A DNA stretch of 64,000 nucleotides from Paraburkholderia sp. PGU19. GTDB lineage: Bacteria; Pseudomonadota; Gammaproteobacteria; Burkholderiales; Burkholderiaceae. Below the pieces are notes generated by a model that was not told the origin of the DNA, searched no databases, and saw only the letters and a program-made list of their open reading frames with translations. The position numbers were made by a program, and so were the translations under genes. Position 1 is the first letter of the stretch, and every line of letters starts with the position of its first letter. The stretch covers positions 372,001 through 436,000 of the forward strand of contig NZ_AP023180.1 of the NCBI RefSeq assembly GCF_013426915.1, given 5' to 3'. Positions 17,585 through 26,165 of the stretch are shown piece after piece.

Positions 17585-18394
17585 TCACGCCGCCGCTTCG
17601 ATCAGCTCTTCGTCGGGCGTGGTGGCGGCTTCCGTCGCTTCCGCTGCGAGCAGGTTGAACACGACGAGGATCGCCTCGCGGTTTTCAGCGTGAATTTCAA
17701 TGCCGAGTTCGTCGCGCAGCCATTGGCCGATCTTCGTGTTGGAAAACTGCGCGGCGTCGTCCGTCTTCTTCATCGTGACACCGAGCTTGACGGCACGATA
17801 GTGATAGGAGGGCACCCGATGCTGCGCGGCTACCGCCGACAGACCGCCTTTCGCTTCCGAGCACCAGCCGAGGCTGCCCGCGAGCACGATGCGCTCGGGC
17901 GCATCGAGCGACGCGATGAACTCGCGCGCGGCCTGGCGCACGCCGCGTTCGCTCAGGCCGTACTGCAGCAGCACGCTTTCGATGGGATCTTCGAGCGCCT
18001 GCGCGCGCAGGTCGATCTCCTGCATCATGCCTTCGTGTTCCATCGACACGTTGCGCTGATGGCTCGCGCTCCTCAGGCAGTCGATCAGATAGCGGCGGAA
18101 GTAAGCGCAGATCGCGTAGCTGTTGGACGGCGCGCTTTCCGGCGTGGCCTTCGACTCGACATGGCCGGGCGCGAGACGCAGCACCTTCGTATAGATGAAC
18201 TGATGCACGAGCTCTTCCTTGTCTTCGCCGAGCGCGTGCAATTCGAGCGGGTGGTAGGTGCGCAATGCGCGCTTCACGAGGTCGTACATCGACATCATTT
18301 CGTCGTCCGTGAGCTGCGTGCGGCGGCGCCACAGGTCGGGAAGAACGGCTTCGTCGAGAGTGCGTGCAAAAACCTGGCTCGGAACTGCGCCCAT
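17585..18394 (-). CDS. Sigma-70-like protein, orphan
   Basis: A 269-residue protein without close named relatives that I can recall. The middle (AYFRRYLIDCLRSASHQRN) looks like sigma region 2 (F-x-x-YLRR-x-x-ID-x-LR). The part around GLSAVAAQHRVPSYHYRAVKLG looks like the helix-turn-helix of region 4, where an AVA-x-x-x-x-VP helix precedes the recognition helix. The frame opens at 18472, but ATG 18392-18394 has GGAGG at the right distance and removes an unlikely Arg/Pro-rich start. It lies alone, divergent from a hybrid histidine kinase. The sigma-like call is a motif inference; a plain DNA-binding role is the alternative. Confidence 0.55.
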   Translation of the reverse strand: MGAVPSQVFARTLDEAVLPDLWRRRTQLTDDEMMSMYDLVKRALRTYHPLELHALGEDKEELVHQFIYTKVLRLAPGHVESKATPESAPSNSYAICAYFRRYLIDCLRSASHQRNVSMEHEGMMQEIDLRAQALEDPIESVLLQYGLSERGVRQAAREFIASLDAPERIVLAGSLGWCSEAKGGLSAVAAQHRVPSYHYRAVKLGVTMKKTDDAAQFSNTKIGQWLRDELGIEIHAENREAILVVFNLLAAEATEAATTPDEELIEAAA

Positions 18395-18845
18395 GAAGGC
18401 CTCCATCGGTAAGGGGCAAGGAGCGCGGTGGCGGCGGGGGATGCCGCCAGTAGAGCCTCGACAAACAGGCATGAAACAGGTCGTGAAGCTGAACCTTCAG
18501 AGGCTGTCGGCCGCGCTTGAATGTTGAATCGTTGAAACCAGTATGCTTTTTGCACGCGGCGCCGCCTATATGGATTAAGTGATAGCTGAAGGGTAAACCG
18601 CCGGTAAGACGGGTAAACTATCTTTAGACTGTGCCGGGTGCTCTTTATAGGACGCGTGAGGCGCGGGTTTTATTCCCAATCTGGTGCAATCGGCGGCGGC
18701 TTGACAGAAAACGAAACGACCAGGAAATCTCATACCGCACGGGAGCGATCGCTAAAAGCACGCGTTCCCGCCGACCGCAAAATCAATTGAATGGACGGGA
18801 GCGACGCGCCCAGGCGCCAGCTCCTGCCGACAAGGAGACCGCACG
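18395..18845. other. Divergent promoter region
   Basis: About 450 bases between the sigma-like gene (minus) and the hybrid kinase (plus). AAGGAGA at 18834-18840 serves the kinase. Promoters for both genes must lie here, but I could not identify clear -35/-10 pairs or operators. Confidence 0.45.
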
Positions 18846-20675
18846 ATGCGGGCCGATCCCATCCAGCGCGCGATCGACGAAGACCTCGTGCGCGTGCTGT
18901 ACGCGCAGGACCCGATTGCTTTCTTCACGCACTGGTTCTCGATTGCGGTGCTGGTGGCGATCTACTGGAATAACATCCCGCATCCGCATCTTTTCGCGGC
19001 CTGCTTCATCTTCTATGGCTTCGCCAACTGCGCGAGCCTCGCGCTGTGGATGTGCAACCGGCGCTGGCCCGAGTCCGTCTCGCCGCGCGCGTGGATCAAC
19101 CTGCATGCCGCGCGCGGCGCGCTGCTCTACAGCGCGCCTGGCCTCGCGATCTGGTTCGCGTTCCAGAGCCCGCACACGGATCTCCCCATCCTGCACACGG
19201 TGATGCTCGTTACGCTGGCGGCGGGCGTGTTCATGTCGAACGGTTTCGACGTCGCCAACTTCGCGACGGCGATCCCGTTCCTGCTGCTGCCCGCAATCGT
19301 GCTGCACTTCAGCACGCACGCGTTCGACCGGACGATTCTCGCGATCGTCCTCGCGTTCTTCTTCTGCGCGATCAACGTTTATGCGCTCAGCTACCGCAAG
19401 CTGTTCCAGCGCGTCGTGCAGGCGCGCGTTGACCAGCAGGCGCTCGCCGAATCGCTCGCTGCGCAAAAGCTCGTTGCCGAGGAAGCGAGCCTCGCGAAGA
19501 CGCGCTTCTTCGCCGCCGCGAGTCACGATCTGCGTCAGCCGCTGCATGCGATCGGGCTGCTCGCGGCGTCGCTGAACGACACGTCGGCGACGCCCGTGCA
19601 GCACGCGAAGACGGCCAGTAACATCGCCAACAATGTCGAGGCGCTGAACCAGCTGTTCAACCAGGTGCTCGATCTGGCGCGGCTCGAAAGCGGCGTCACG
19701 CAGGTCATCAAGCTGCATTTCCGGCTGTCCGAACTGTTCGATCGCGTCGGCAACCAGTATTGGCCGCAGGCGGCCGCGAAGGGGCTCGCGCTGCGCATCG
19801 CGCCGACGGACGCCGTGATCCACGACGACCCCGTGCTGCTGGAGCGGATCCTGAGCAACCTGCTGTCGAACGCGGTGCGCTATACGGAAAGCGGCGCGAT
19901 CTGGATGGGCTTCCGGCGCGCGGGGCGGAGCGAGGGTGGCTATATCGAGGTGCGCGACTCGGGCATCGGCATTCCGCGGGCAGAGCAAGGGCGCATCTTC
20001 GAAGAGTTCTATCAGGTCGCCAATCCGCAGCGCGACGCACGGCAAGGGCATGGGCTCGGGCTGCCGACCGTCAAGCGGCTCGTCGAGATGCTGGGCGGGC
20101 AGTTGCAATTGCGCTCGGTGCCGGGGCGCGGCTCGGTGTTCCGGTTTCCTGTGCAGGCGGGCGATCCGGCGCGGATCGTCGCCGGGCTGAACGATTCCGT
20201 CGCGAGCGGAGGGGCGGCGCTCGGGCGCCACGTGCTGTGCATCGACGACGAGCCGGCGATCCTCGAAGGCATACAGAGCCTGCTGGGCCGCTGGGGCTGC
20301 GTCGTGCGCGGCGTGCCTGACGAGCGTCTCGCGCTGCTGGCCATCGACGAAGGCTTCATGCCCGATGCCGTGCTCTGCGACTATCAGCTGGCGAACCACC
20401 GCACGGGCGCGCAGGCGCTCGGCGCCGTGCGCGACGCGCTCCGACGGCGCGGCCGAGAGCGCGTGGTGACGCTGCTGATCACGGGCGATATGGCGTCGGT
20501 GGAACTGGAGGCGCTGGCGATGCAAGGCATCCCCGTGCTGCACAAGCCCGTGACGCCCGCGCGGCTGCGCCGTACGCTGGAGATGCTGTGGCAGCAGCCG
20601 GGCGCGATTGCAGACAGGCCGGGTAATCGCGCGGAATCTGTGACTTCTGAACAGCCGTTGACGACCCGCGGCTGA
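18846..20675 (+). CDS. Hybrid sensor histidine kinase
   Basis: A 609-residue membrane kinase. Residues 25-180 hold about six hydrophobic segments, forming the sensor, with no large periplasmic domain. A coiled-coil linker (185-220) leads to the HisKA box ASHDLRQPLHAIG with phospho-His227. A HATPase domain follows with LSNLLSNAVRYTESG, DSGIGIP and GHGLGLPTVKRL. A C-terminal receiver (about 465-590) has acidic IDDEPAI, the phospho-acceptor Asp in LCDYQL, and the Lys in LHKPVTP. It probably forms a phosphorelay with the LuxR-type regulator at 21414-22172. The signal is unknown; the nearby oxidase genes make a respiratory signal possible but unproven. Confidence 0.9.
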   Translation: MRADPIQRAIDEDLVRVLYAQDPIAFFTHWFSIAVLVAIYWNNIPHPHLFAACFIFYGFANCASLALWMCNRRWPESVSPRAWINLHAARGALLYSAPGLAIWFAFQSPHTDLPILHTVMLVTLAAGVFMSNGFDVANFATAIPFLLLPAIVLHFSTHAFDRTILAIVLAFFFCAINVYALSYRKLFQRVVQARVDQQALAESLAAQKLVAEEASLAKTRFFAAASHDLRQPLHAIGLLAASLNDTSATPVQHAKTASNIANNVEALNQLFNQVLDLARLESGVTQVIKLHFRLSELFDRVGNQYWPQAAAKGLALRIAPTDAVIHDDPVLLERILSNLLSNAVRYTESGAIWMGFRRAGRSEGGYIEVRDSGIGIPRAEQGRIFEEFYQVANPQRDARQGHGLGLPTVKRLVEMLGGQLQLRSVPGRGSVFRFPVQAGDPARIVAGLNDSVASGGAALGRHVLCIDDEPAILEGIQSLLGRWGCVVRGVPDERLALLAIDEGFMPDAVLCDYQLANHRTGAQALGAVRDALRRRGRERVVTLLITGDMASVELEALAMQGIPVLHKPVTPARLRRTLEMLWQQPGAIADRPGNRAESVTSEQPLTTRG

Positions 20676-21017
20676 TTCACTCCGGCGCCGACATGCCGGG
20701 CTTTTCTGCCTGGGTTCCCGTTAGCATCAATGGCTCGCGTCATGACGCGAGCCACCTCGCGACCATCGACGATCTATTTCCTACTGGCGCCGCCGCCGTA
20801 TAGCGTCGTTACGCTTCCGCTTACCACCTGCGCCACCTTGTCCCCGCCTGTTCGTCAGCCTTTTTGAGAAGTGTCTGATCGACCGAAGCCATGCCTGGCT
20901 GCTGAAATAAGCCGTTTCGCGATAACAGCGGCTCCCAGGCCGCCGTGAACGTTTTCCGGCAACCTTCGCGTCCGGCCTATCGGCCCGGCGCGGCTTTCGA
21001 TTCAATGAGGTGTAGAA
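20676..21017. other. Intergenic region, nothing recognised
   Basis: About 340 bases between the kinase and the small membrane protein gene. No gene, tRNA or strong terminator is visible. A GAGG at 21007-21010 belongs to the following GTG start. Confidence 0.45.
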
Positions 21018-21335
21018 GTGAATGGACATCCATCCGACAAGCTCGTCGCAGGCGTGCTGGCGGGCGCGCTGCTGACAACCGTTTTCGTGGTCGGCATGTT
21101 GTATCTCGGCATTCCCGCCGAGCACCACGCGAACATGGCAATGCGCCTGGGCGCGCCCGTCGCGCTGTCGTGCGCGTTGCTGTTTCCCCTGCCGCTGCTG
21201 CATCGCACGGTCATGCGCGAGCGCCGCAGCGAGTTCCTCCTCGACGAGGACCTCAACGCGATGCTGTTAGGCCGCGCGATCGGCGTGATCGGCGGCGTTG
21301 CGCTAGGCGTCACGCTGGCGACGGAAATGCTCTGA
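21018..21335 (+). CDS. Small three-helix membrane protein, unknown function
   Basis: A 105-residue protein starting at GTG 21018 with GAGG seven bases upstream. Three hydrophobic stretches are clear: LVAGVLAGALLTTVFVVGML, VALSCALLFPLPLL and AIGVIGGVALGVTLAT. No domain is recognised. It lies between a hybrid kinase and a response regulator and ends in a strong terminator, so it appears to be a separate expressed gene. It could be an accessory membrane protein of the signalling pair, but that is only a positional guess. Confidence 0.65.
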   Translation: MNGHPSDKLVAGVLAGALLTTVFVVGMLYLGIPAEHHANMAMRLGAPVALSCALLFPLPLLHRTVMRERRSEFLLDEDLNAMLLGRAIGVIGGVALGVTLATEML

Positions 21336-21375
21336 CGGGCATCGATCAAGTGCGGCTGCAAAGGCCGCGTCCTGC

Positions 21376-21404
21376 CGAAGGCGACGTTCTGTCGCCTTCT
21401 TTTT
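21376..21404 (+). terminator. Rho-independent terminator
   Basis: GAAGGCGAC-GTTCT-GTCGCCTTC forms a perfect 9-bp stem followed by TTTTTT. It ends transcription of the small membrane protein gene. The convergent response-regulator stop lies 10 bases further on, so it may act in both directions. Confidence 0.9.
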
Positions 21405-21413
21405 TATCCCCAT

Positions 21414-22172
21414 TCAAAGCGTCTTTCCCGCTTCGAGCCAGCCGTTGATGACGGCAATGGCGGTCGCGCGGTTGTGCACGCCGAGCGCACGGAAGATCAC
21501 CGAAAGATGGACCTTGATCGTGCCTTCGGCGACGCCGAGATCGCGCGCGATCATCTTGTTGGTCCAGCCGCGATGCACGAGCCGCATGATTTCCTGCTGA
21601 CGCGGCGACAGGTTCTCCAGCAGATGCTGCTGATGCGGCTGCAGCGCCTCGATGCGAACGGGCGCGGCTTCTGGCGGCGCGGCCGTCGTCTGCCCGGCGA
21701 TGGCGGTTGCGCTCGCTGTCATAGCGGCCTCCGCCGTGGCAGTCGCGGTTGCTGTGTCCGCGCTGCGCGAGCCGAGCAGGCTGAGCGCTTCCATCGGTAC
21801 ATACGCGCCGCCCGACAGCACCAGCTCGATCGCCTTGAGCATCACGCTGGCCGGCTGGCGCTTCGGCACGAAGCCGAGCGCGCCCGCCGCGAGCACGGCG
21901 CGCATCTCATCCGGCGATTCTTCCGCCGACAGCACGACCACAGGCAGCGCCGGATTGGCTTTCAGCAGGGCGTGCAATGAAGAAGCGCCCGTCATGCCGG
22001 GCATGTGAAGGTCGACGATGGCGAGATCGTGGTTGGCGTCGGGCCTTGCGGCCGCGGCCAGTGTTTCCCAGGTGTCGGCTTCGTCGAATACGGCGTCGGG
22101 ATCGAGTCCGCGTAGCAGACCCTTGACGCCCTGGCGGATCAGTTCATGATCGTCGGCAACAAGAAACTTCAT
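21414..22172 (-). CDS. LuxR/NarL-type response regulator
   Basis: A 252-residue two-domain regulator. The receiver begins MKFLVADDHELIRQG, with phospho-Asp54 in IVDLHMPGM and Lys in FVPKRQ. The C-terminal GerE/LuxR helix-turn-helix reads LSPRQQEIMRLVHRGWTNK and VAEGTIKVHLSVIF. Between them lies an unusually long Ala/Thr-rich linker (SADTATATATAEAAMTASAT and onward) likely to be flexible. ATG 22170-22172 has GGAG upstream and begins exactly at the receiver; the longer open frame to 22466 has no family support. It is the probable partner of the hybrid kinase at 18846. Confidence 0.92.
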   Translation of the reverse strand: MKFLVADDHELIRQGVKGLLRGLDPDAVFDEADTWETLAAAARPDANHDLAIVDLHMPGMTGASSLHALLKANPALPVVVLSAEESPDEMRAVLAAGALGFVPKRQPASVMLKAIELVLSGGAYVPMEALSLLGSRSADTATATATAEAAMTASATAIAGQTTAAPPEAAPVRIEALQPHQQHLLENLSPRQQEIMRLVHRGWTNKMIARDLGVAEGTIKVHLSVIFRALGVHNRATAIAVINGWLEAGKTL

Positions 22173-22822
22173 GATGTCTCCGCTGTGGACCAGAGTTGGC
22201 GCTTTGGCGCCTTCCTCTCGTCCCATGCAGGCGCTCGGCCCTGCCGGTGTTGTGCCCATGTTGTCGGTCGGGACGAGGGCGGAGCGCGCGCTCCCCGTTG
22301 CGCACGCTCCGTCCACAAGGCAGCGACGCACCCGGGCGTGAACGCCCGCTGCGCATCGCAACCCGCTGCACTCCCTGCGGCCCGACCAGCGGTGGGCCGT
22401 CCATGCAGCAACAGCTTGTTTTGCTTCCCAAGCCGCGATCATATGCCGGATCGCCGGATGGGTCATGCTTGTCGCCCGGTTTCGCGGGCCTTCCGGCCAG
22501 CGCGCGTCCGCGCTTCATTGTTCGCGCCGGCCGTCATGAATGCAACGGCGTCGGCGCGGTTCAATCAGATGCTTTGGTCTCGCTCGCGCAGCCGCTGCGG
22601 CCTCACCGGAAAGTCCGGCGCGGTCGTCGCGGTTTGGGCGCGTGTGGTTTTCCCTGGTTTGTACGGCACTGCATCGGAGGCCAGGAGGATGGTGCTCTCG
22701 CGGCCTGCTACGTAGACGAGCTTCGCGGAAGGATTTTGAAGGCAAGCGGGCGGCCTGGATGGGTCGCCCGGCCGGTTATGCGTGGCGGATGCGCTCACGC
22801 ATGGTTGGCTGTCGTCGACTGC
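22173..22822. other. Intergenic region, no gene recognised
   Basis: About 650 bases between the start of the response-regulator gene and the end of the cio operon. Several long frames cross it on both strands but they show no domain and share no codon pattern with the neighbours. A G/C-rich inverted repeat at about 22748-22773 could be the end signal for the cio transcript, but it has no T-run. Confidence 0.45.
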
Positions 22823-22990
22823 TCACGTAATCGCAAACAGCGTCGCGTTCATCAGGGCCTTGAACGCATAGCCGACGATCATCGCGCCGCCCACGCCGCC
22901 GCACCACAGCAGGACGAACCAGAGCCAGCCGGGCAGCCGTACCTGGCGCGAGCGCGAGCGGGCGGGCTTAGTGGTAATGGGCGTCGCCAT
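22823..22990 (-). CDS. DUF2474/CydX-like small membrane protein
   Basis: A 55-residue gene whose ATG (22988-22990) lies inside the last codons of cioB, so the two overlap by 23 bases. The product starts MATPITTKPARSRSRQVRLP and continues GWLWFVLLWCGGVGGAMIVG, giving a basic N-terminus followed by one transmembrane helix with Trp at its border. Such short proteins next to cyd/cio genes (DUF2474, CydX, CydZ types) are accessory subunits of bd-type oxidases. Its coupling with cioB supports the same role here. Confidence 0.8.
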   Translation of the reverse strand: MATPITTKPARSRSRQVRLPGWLWFVLLWCGGVGGAMIVGYAFKALMNATLFAIT

Positions 22991-23969
22991 GGCGCACCTT
23001 GCCGCGGAAAACCCAGTAGCCCATCGTCGTGTAGCCGATGATGATGGGGATGATGATGGCCGCGCCGACCAGCGTGAACATCTGGCTCGAACGCGGAGCG
23101 GCCGCTTCCCAGAGCGTGAGGCTCGACGGAATCGCGTAGGGCCACAGGCTCACGAGCAACCCGACGTAGCCGAGCAGCACGAGACCGAGCGCCATCATGA
23201 ATGGCGTGTTGTGATGCCGGTCGCGCACCGCGCGGCGCATGAAGAACGTGCAGATCGCGACGAGGAACGGCACGGGCAGCAGGCGCCAGAAGATGCCGGC
23301 GTCGAACCAGCGCTGCGCAATCTCGGGTTCCTGCAGCGGCGTCCACAGACTGACGACGACGATGAAGCCGAGCAGCACGATCGTCAGCGGCCACACGACG
23401 CGATGCAGGCGCCGTTGCAGATCGCCTTCCGTCTTCGCGACGAGCCAGCAGCAGCCGAGCAGCGCATACGTGACGACGAGGCCGAGACCCGTCAGCAGCG
23501 AGAACGGCGTGAGCCAGCCGAATGCGTCACCCGCGAAGCTGCCGTCGACGACGGGGATGCCCTGCAAAAACGCGCCGAGCGCAATGCCCTGAAAGAATGC
23601 CGCGCCCGTCGATCCGCCGATGAACGCCAGATCCCAAAGATGCTTCGTGCGATTCGCCTTCGCGCGGATTTCGAACGACACACCGCGGAAAATCAGGCAC
23701 ACGAGCATGAAGACGAGCGGCAGATACAGCGCGGAAAGCACCGTCGAATAGACGATGGGAAACGCCGCGAACAGGCCAGCGCCGCCGAGCACGAGCCATG
23801 TCTCGTTGCCGTCCCAGACGGGCGCGACGGTGTTCATCATCAGGTCGCGTTCCTTTTCGTCGGGGAAGAACGGAAACACGATGCCGATGCCCAGATCGAA
23901 ACCGTCCAGCACGACGTATATGAATAGGCCCAGTGCGATGATCGCGGCCCAGACTATGGTCACATCCAT
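22968..23969 (-). CDS. cioB: Cyanide-insensitive/bd-type quinol oxidase subunit II
   Basis: A 333-residue integral membrane protein of the CydB family, the structural partner of subunit I. It begins MDVTIVWAAIIALGLFIYVV followed by LDGFDLGIG, and continues with DLMMNTVAPVWDGNETWLVL, FRGVSFEIRAK and a His-containing C-terminus. About eight to nine hydrophobic helices are visible. It follows cioA after 28 bases and overlaps the small DUF2474-like gene, giving the order cioA-cioB-small subunit. The cio rather than cyd label follows the short Q-loop of subunit I. Confidence 0.92.
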   Translation of the reverse strand: MDVTIVWAAIIALGLFIYVVLDGFDLGIGIVFPFFPDEKERDLMMNTVAPVWDGNETWLVLGGAGLFAAFPIVYSTVLSALYLPLVFMLVCLIFRGVSFEIRAKANRTKHLWDLAFIGGSTGAAFFQGIALGAFLQGIPVVDGSFAGDAFGWLTPFSLLTGLGLVVTYALLGCCWLVAKTEGDLQRRLHRVVWPLTIVLLGFIVVVSLWTPLQEPEIAQRWFDAGIFWRLLPVPFLVAICTFFMRRAVRDRHHNTPFMMALGLVLLGYVGLLVSLWPYAIPSSLTLWEAAAPRSSQMFTLVGAAIIIPIIIGYTTMGYWVFRGKVRHGDAHYH

Positions 23970-23997
23970 TTTTCTCTCGCGGGTATCGTAGGTTGGA

Positions 23998-25395
23998 TCA
24001 GGCGTCGATCATCCGATCGACGGCAGATAGCGGGCGGCGCCCGGGCGTGTCGGGGATGTCATCCGGTGTGTGGCCGGGCAACGCGGGGCCCGAGCGCATC
24101 AGCTTGAACATGTAGTAGATGCCCGTGCCGAACACGAGGAAGTAGATGACGACGAACGCCATCAACGAAATGCCGACCTGCTGCGCGGAGAGTGGCGACA
24201 CGGCTTCGACCGTGCGCTTGACGCCATACACGACCCACGGCTGACGGCCGACTTCCGTCGTCACCCAGCCGGCGAGCAGCGACAGAAAGCCCGTCGGTCC
24301 CATCGCGATTGCGATGCGGTGGAACCACTTCGCGTCGTACAGCTTGCCGCGCCGGCGCAGCGCCCAGGCGGCGATTGCGAAGCCGATCATCGCGACGCCG
24401 AGGCCCGCCATCACGCGGAAGCTCCAGAACACGACGGTCGAATTCGGGCGGTCCTCTTTCGGAAAGCTCTTCAGCCCGCGGATTTCGCCGTCCCAGCTAT
24501 GCGTGAGGATCAGGCTGCCGAGGTGGGGAATCGACACGGCGTACTTCGTGGTTTCCGCCTGCATGTCGGGGATGCCGAACAGGTTCAGCGCCGTGCCGCC
24601 TTTCTCGGTGTCCCACAGACCTTCGATCGCCGCGATCTTCGCGGGCTGGTGTTCGCGCGTGTTCAGCCCGTGCGCGTCGCCGACGAAGGCCTGGACGGGC
24701 GCGAGGACCAGCAGCATCCATAGCGCCATCGAGAACATCTTTTTGACCGCGTTGTCGCGCCGTCCCTTGAGGAGGTGCCAGGCACCGACAGCCGCGACGA
24801 CGAGCGCCGTGACGATGAAGGCGGCGATCGCCATGTGCGCGAGGCGGTAGGGGAACGACGGATTGAAGATGATCTTGAACCAGTCGACGGGGACGACGTG
24901 GTTATCGACGATATCGAAGCCTTGTGGCGTCTGCATCCAGCTGTTGGACGCGAGAATCCAGAACGTCGAGATCAGCGTGCCGATGGCGACCATCAGCGTC
25001 GCGCCGAAGTGCGCGCGCGGGCTGACGCGTTGCCAGCCGAACAGCATGATGCCGAGGAAGCCTGCTTCGAGGAAGAACGCGGTCATCACCTCGTACATCA
25101 GCAGCGGGCCGGTGACGGGGCCGGCGAACGACGAGAAGCCCGACCAGTTCGTACCGAACTCGTAGCTCATGACGACGCCGGAGACGACGCCCATGCCGAA
25201 GGCCACGGCGAAGATCTTCGACCAGAACAGACAAAGATCTTTGTAGTAGGCCTTACCGGTTTTGAGCCAGCGCCATTCGAGGACGGCGATGAAGCTGGCG
25301 AGCCCGATGCTGAGGGCAGGAAAGATGATGTGAAACGAGACCGTGAACGCGAACTGCATGCGTGCGAGGTCGAAGGCGGAGATTGCGGTGGTCAT
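23998..25395 (-). CDS. cioA: Cyanide-insensitive/bd-type quinol oxidase subunit I
   Basis: A 465-residue CydA-family protein that carries the haems and oxidises quinol while reducing O2. Visible features are FDLARMQFAFTVSFHIIFPA with the haem-ligand His19, the quinol-loop region, and the diagnostic GRQPWVVYG near the C-terminal third. The length and the short Q-loop fit the CIO subfamily rather than E. coli CydA (about 520 residues). The frame runs upstream to 25614, but ATG 25393-25395 begins exactly where the family begins. An FNR/ANR-type box lies about 130 bases upstream. Confidence 0.92.
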   Translation of the reverse strand: MTTAISAFDLARMQFAFTVSFHIIFPALSIGLASFIAVLEWRWLKTGKAYYKDLCLFWSKIFAVAFGMGVVSGVVMSYEFGTNWSGFSSFAGPVTGPLLMYEVMTAFFLEAGFLGIMLFGWQRVSPRAHFGATLMVAIGTLISTFWILASNSWMQTPQGFDIVDNHVVPVDWFKIIFNPSFPYRLAHMAIAAFIVTALVVAAVGAWHLLKGRRDNAVKKMFSMALWMLLVLAPVQAFVGDAHGLNTREHQPAKIAAIEGLWDTEKGGTALNLFGIPDMQAETTKYAVSIPHLGSLILTHSWDGEIRGLKSFPKEDRPNSTVVFWSFRVMAGLGVAMIGFAIAAWALRRRGKLYDAKWFHRIAIAMGPTGFLSLLAGWVTTEVGRQPWVVYGVKRTVEAVSPLSAQQVGISLMAFVVIYFLVFGTGIYYMFKLMRSGPALPGHTPDDIPDTPGRRPLSAVDRMIDA

Positions 25396-25524
25396 GTGTC
25401 CGAATCCGGGTTCGTGCAGATGACCGCAAGCGTAGGGGAATGTTTGTGGTTTTGCTGCGGCGCTTTGTGTGGCGATTTGGCGCAGATTCGCGCTTCTGTG
25501 GGCGCGCTTTTTTGCTGTAAGCAG

Positions 25525-25538
25525 TTGATCTGGATCAG
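25525..25538. promoter_or_regulatory. FNR/ANR-type box upstream of cioAB
   Basis: TTGATCTGGATCAG matches the FNR consensus TTGAT-N4-ATCAA at all but the last base. It sits 130 bases upstream of the cioA ATG. Control of cio genes by Anr/FNR proteins is known in other proteobacteria. This suggests oxygen-dependent control here. Confidence 0.65.
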
Positions 25539-25680
25539 GATTTGGATTTGCTGGGTTGCGCGGCGGGCGCATGCGATTGTGAGGGAAGTGCGGCAATCGA
25601 CCGCGTCGCAGCACGCGTTTTGCTGATGTTTTGTCGATGTTGCGCGACGCGGTTGTGTGGTGGGATGTCGCAGTGGGTTT

Positions 25681-25953
25681 GGGTTTTTTGTCTGCGACGC
25701 TGGGTGGGGCGGTTTGTTTTGCGCGGGCGGTTTGGGTGTTCTAGCCTTTGCGGTGGCATCCGGTTTGGTTTTTTGGGCCTTTGCGCTGGCATCCGCGTTG
25801 TGTCTTCGTGCTTCACGCGTCGCCCCGCACAGGGGCGACGCGTGAAGCACGCTAACAAAACGCGGATGCCAGCGCAAAGGCTAGAACACCCAAACCAAAC
25901 CGCCCGCGCAAAACAAACCGCCCCACCCAACGTCGCAGACAAACAAAAAAACC
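25681..25953. repeat. Dispersed palindromic element, copy B (273-bp inverted repeat)
   Basis: A very long, nearly perfect palindrome. The centre is a 17-bp perfect stem (25810-25826 and 25832-25848) around GCACA. The arms continue outward through CGCGGATGCCAGCGCAAAGG, the segment CTAGAACACCCAAACC, CGCGCAAAACAAACCGCCCC and GTCGCAGACAAA, with mirrored copies on the left. The left arm also has an internal duplication of the GGCATCCG module. It starts at the stop codon of the 4-OT gene, so in that direction the transcript ends in a huge hairpin next to a T-run. Related copies are at 6862-7016 and 53338-55593. Confidence 0.85.
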
Positions 25954-26142
25954 TCACCCAACATCAGACCAAAGCTTCCCCCCCGTAGCCCAGTTCTCCC
26001 GTTTGACATCAACAAGCACAATATCAACAGAATTCGGCTCGACATTCAGCGACTCGCACGTCGCCTTCGTAATAGCCTCAACGAACTGGCGCTTCTGCTC
26101 AACAGTACGACCTTCAAAAAGCTCGATATGAAAAGTAGGCAT
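25954..26142 (-). CDS. 4-oxalocrotonate tautomerase family protein
   Basis: A 62-residue protein with Pro2, the catalytic base of the tautomerase superfamily, directly after Met (MPTFHIELFEGRTVEQKRQF). The remaining sequence (VEAITKATCESLNVEPNSVD, IVLVDVKRENWATGG) fits the beta-alpha-beta fold that forms hexamers. Members interconvert keto and enol forms of dicarboxylates in aromatic breakdown, but many are promiscuous. It is the last gene of a minus-strand operon after the aldolase, with 23 bases between them. Confidence 0.9.
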   Translation of the reverse strand: MPTFHIELFEGRTVEQKRQFVEAITKATCESLNVEPNSVDIVLVDVKRENWATGGKLWSDVG

Positions 26143-26165
26143 GTCTCGTATCCCTTAGAAAAAAC

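Noticed and set aside
18783..20543. Minus-strand frame of 586 codons opposite the hybrid kinase
   Set aside because: No domain and antisense composition; the kinase on the other strand is certain.
22196..23041. Plus-strand frame of 281 codons between the response regulator and cio genes
   Set aside because: Arg/Pro/Cys-rich, no domain, overlaps cioB and the small subunit gene on the other strand.
23998..25614. CioA start at 25614 giving 538 residues
   Set aside because: The extra 73 residues show no family similarity and cover the FNR-type box; ATG 25395 fits the family N-terminus.
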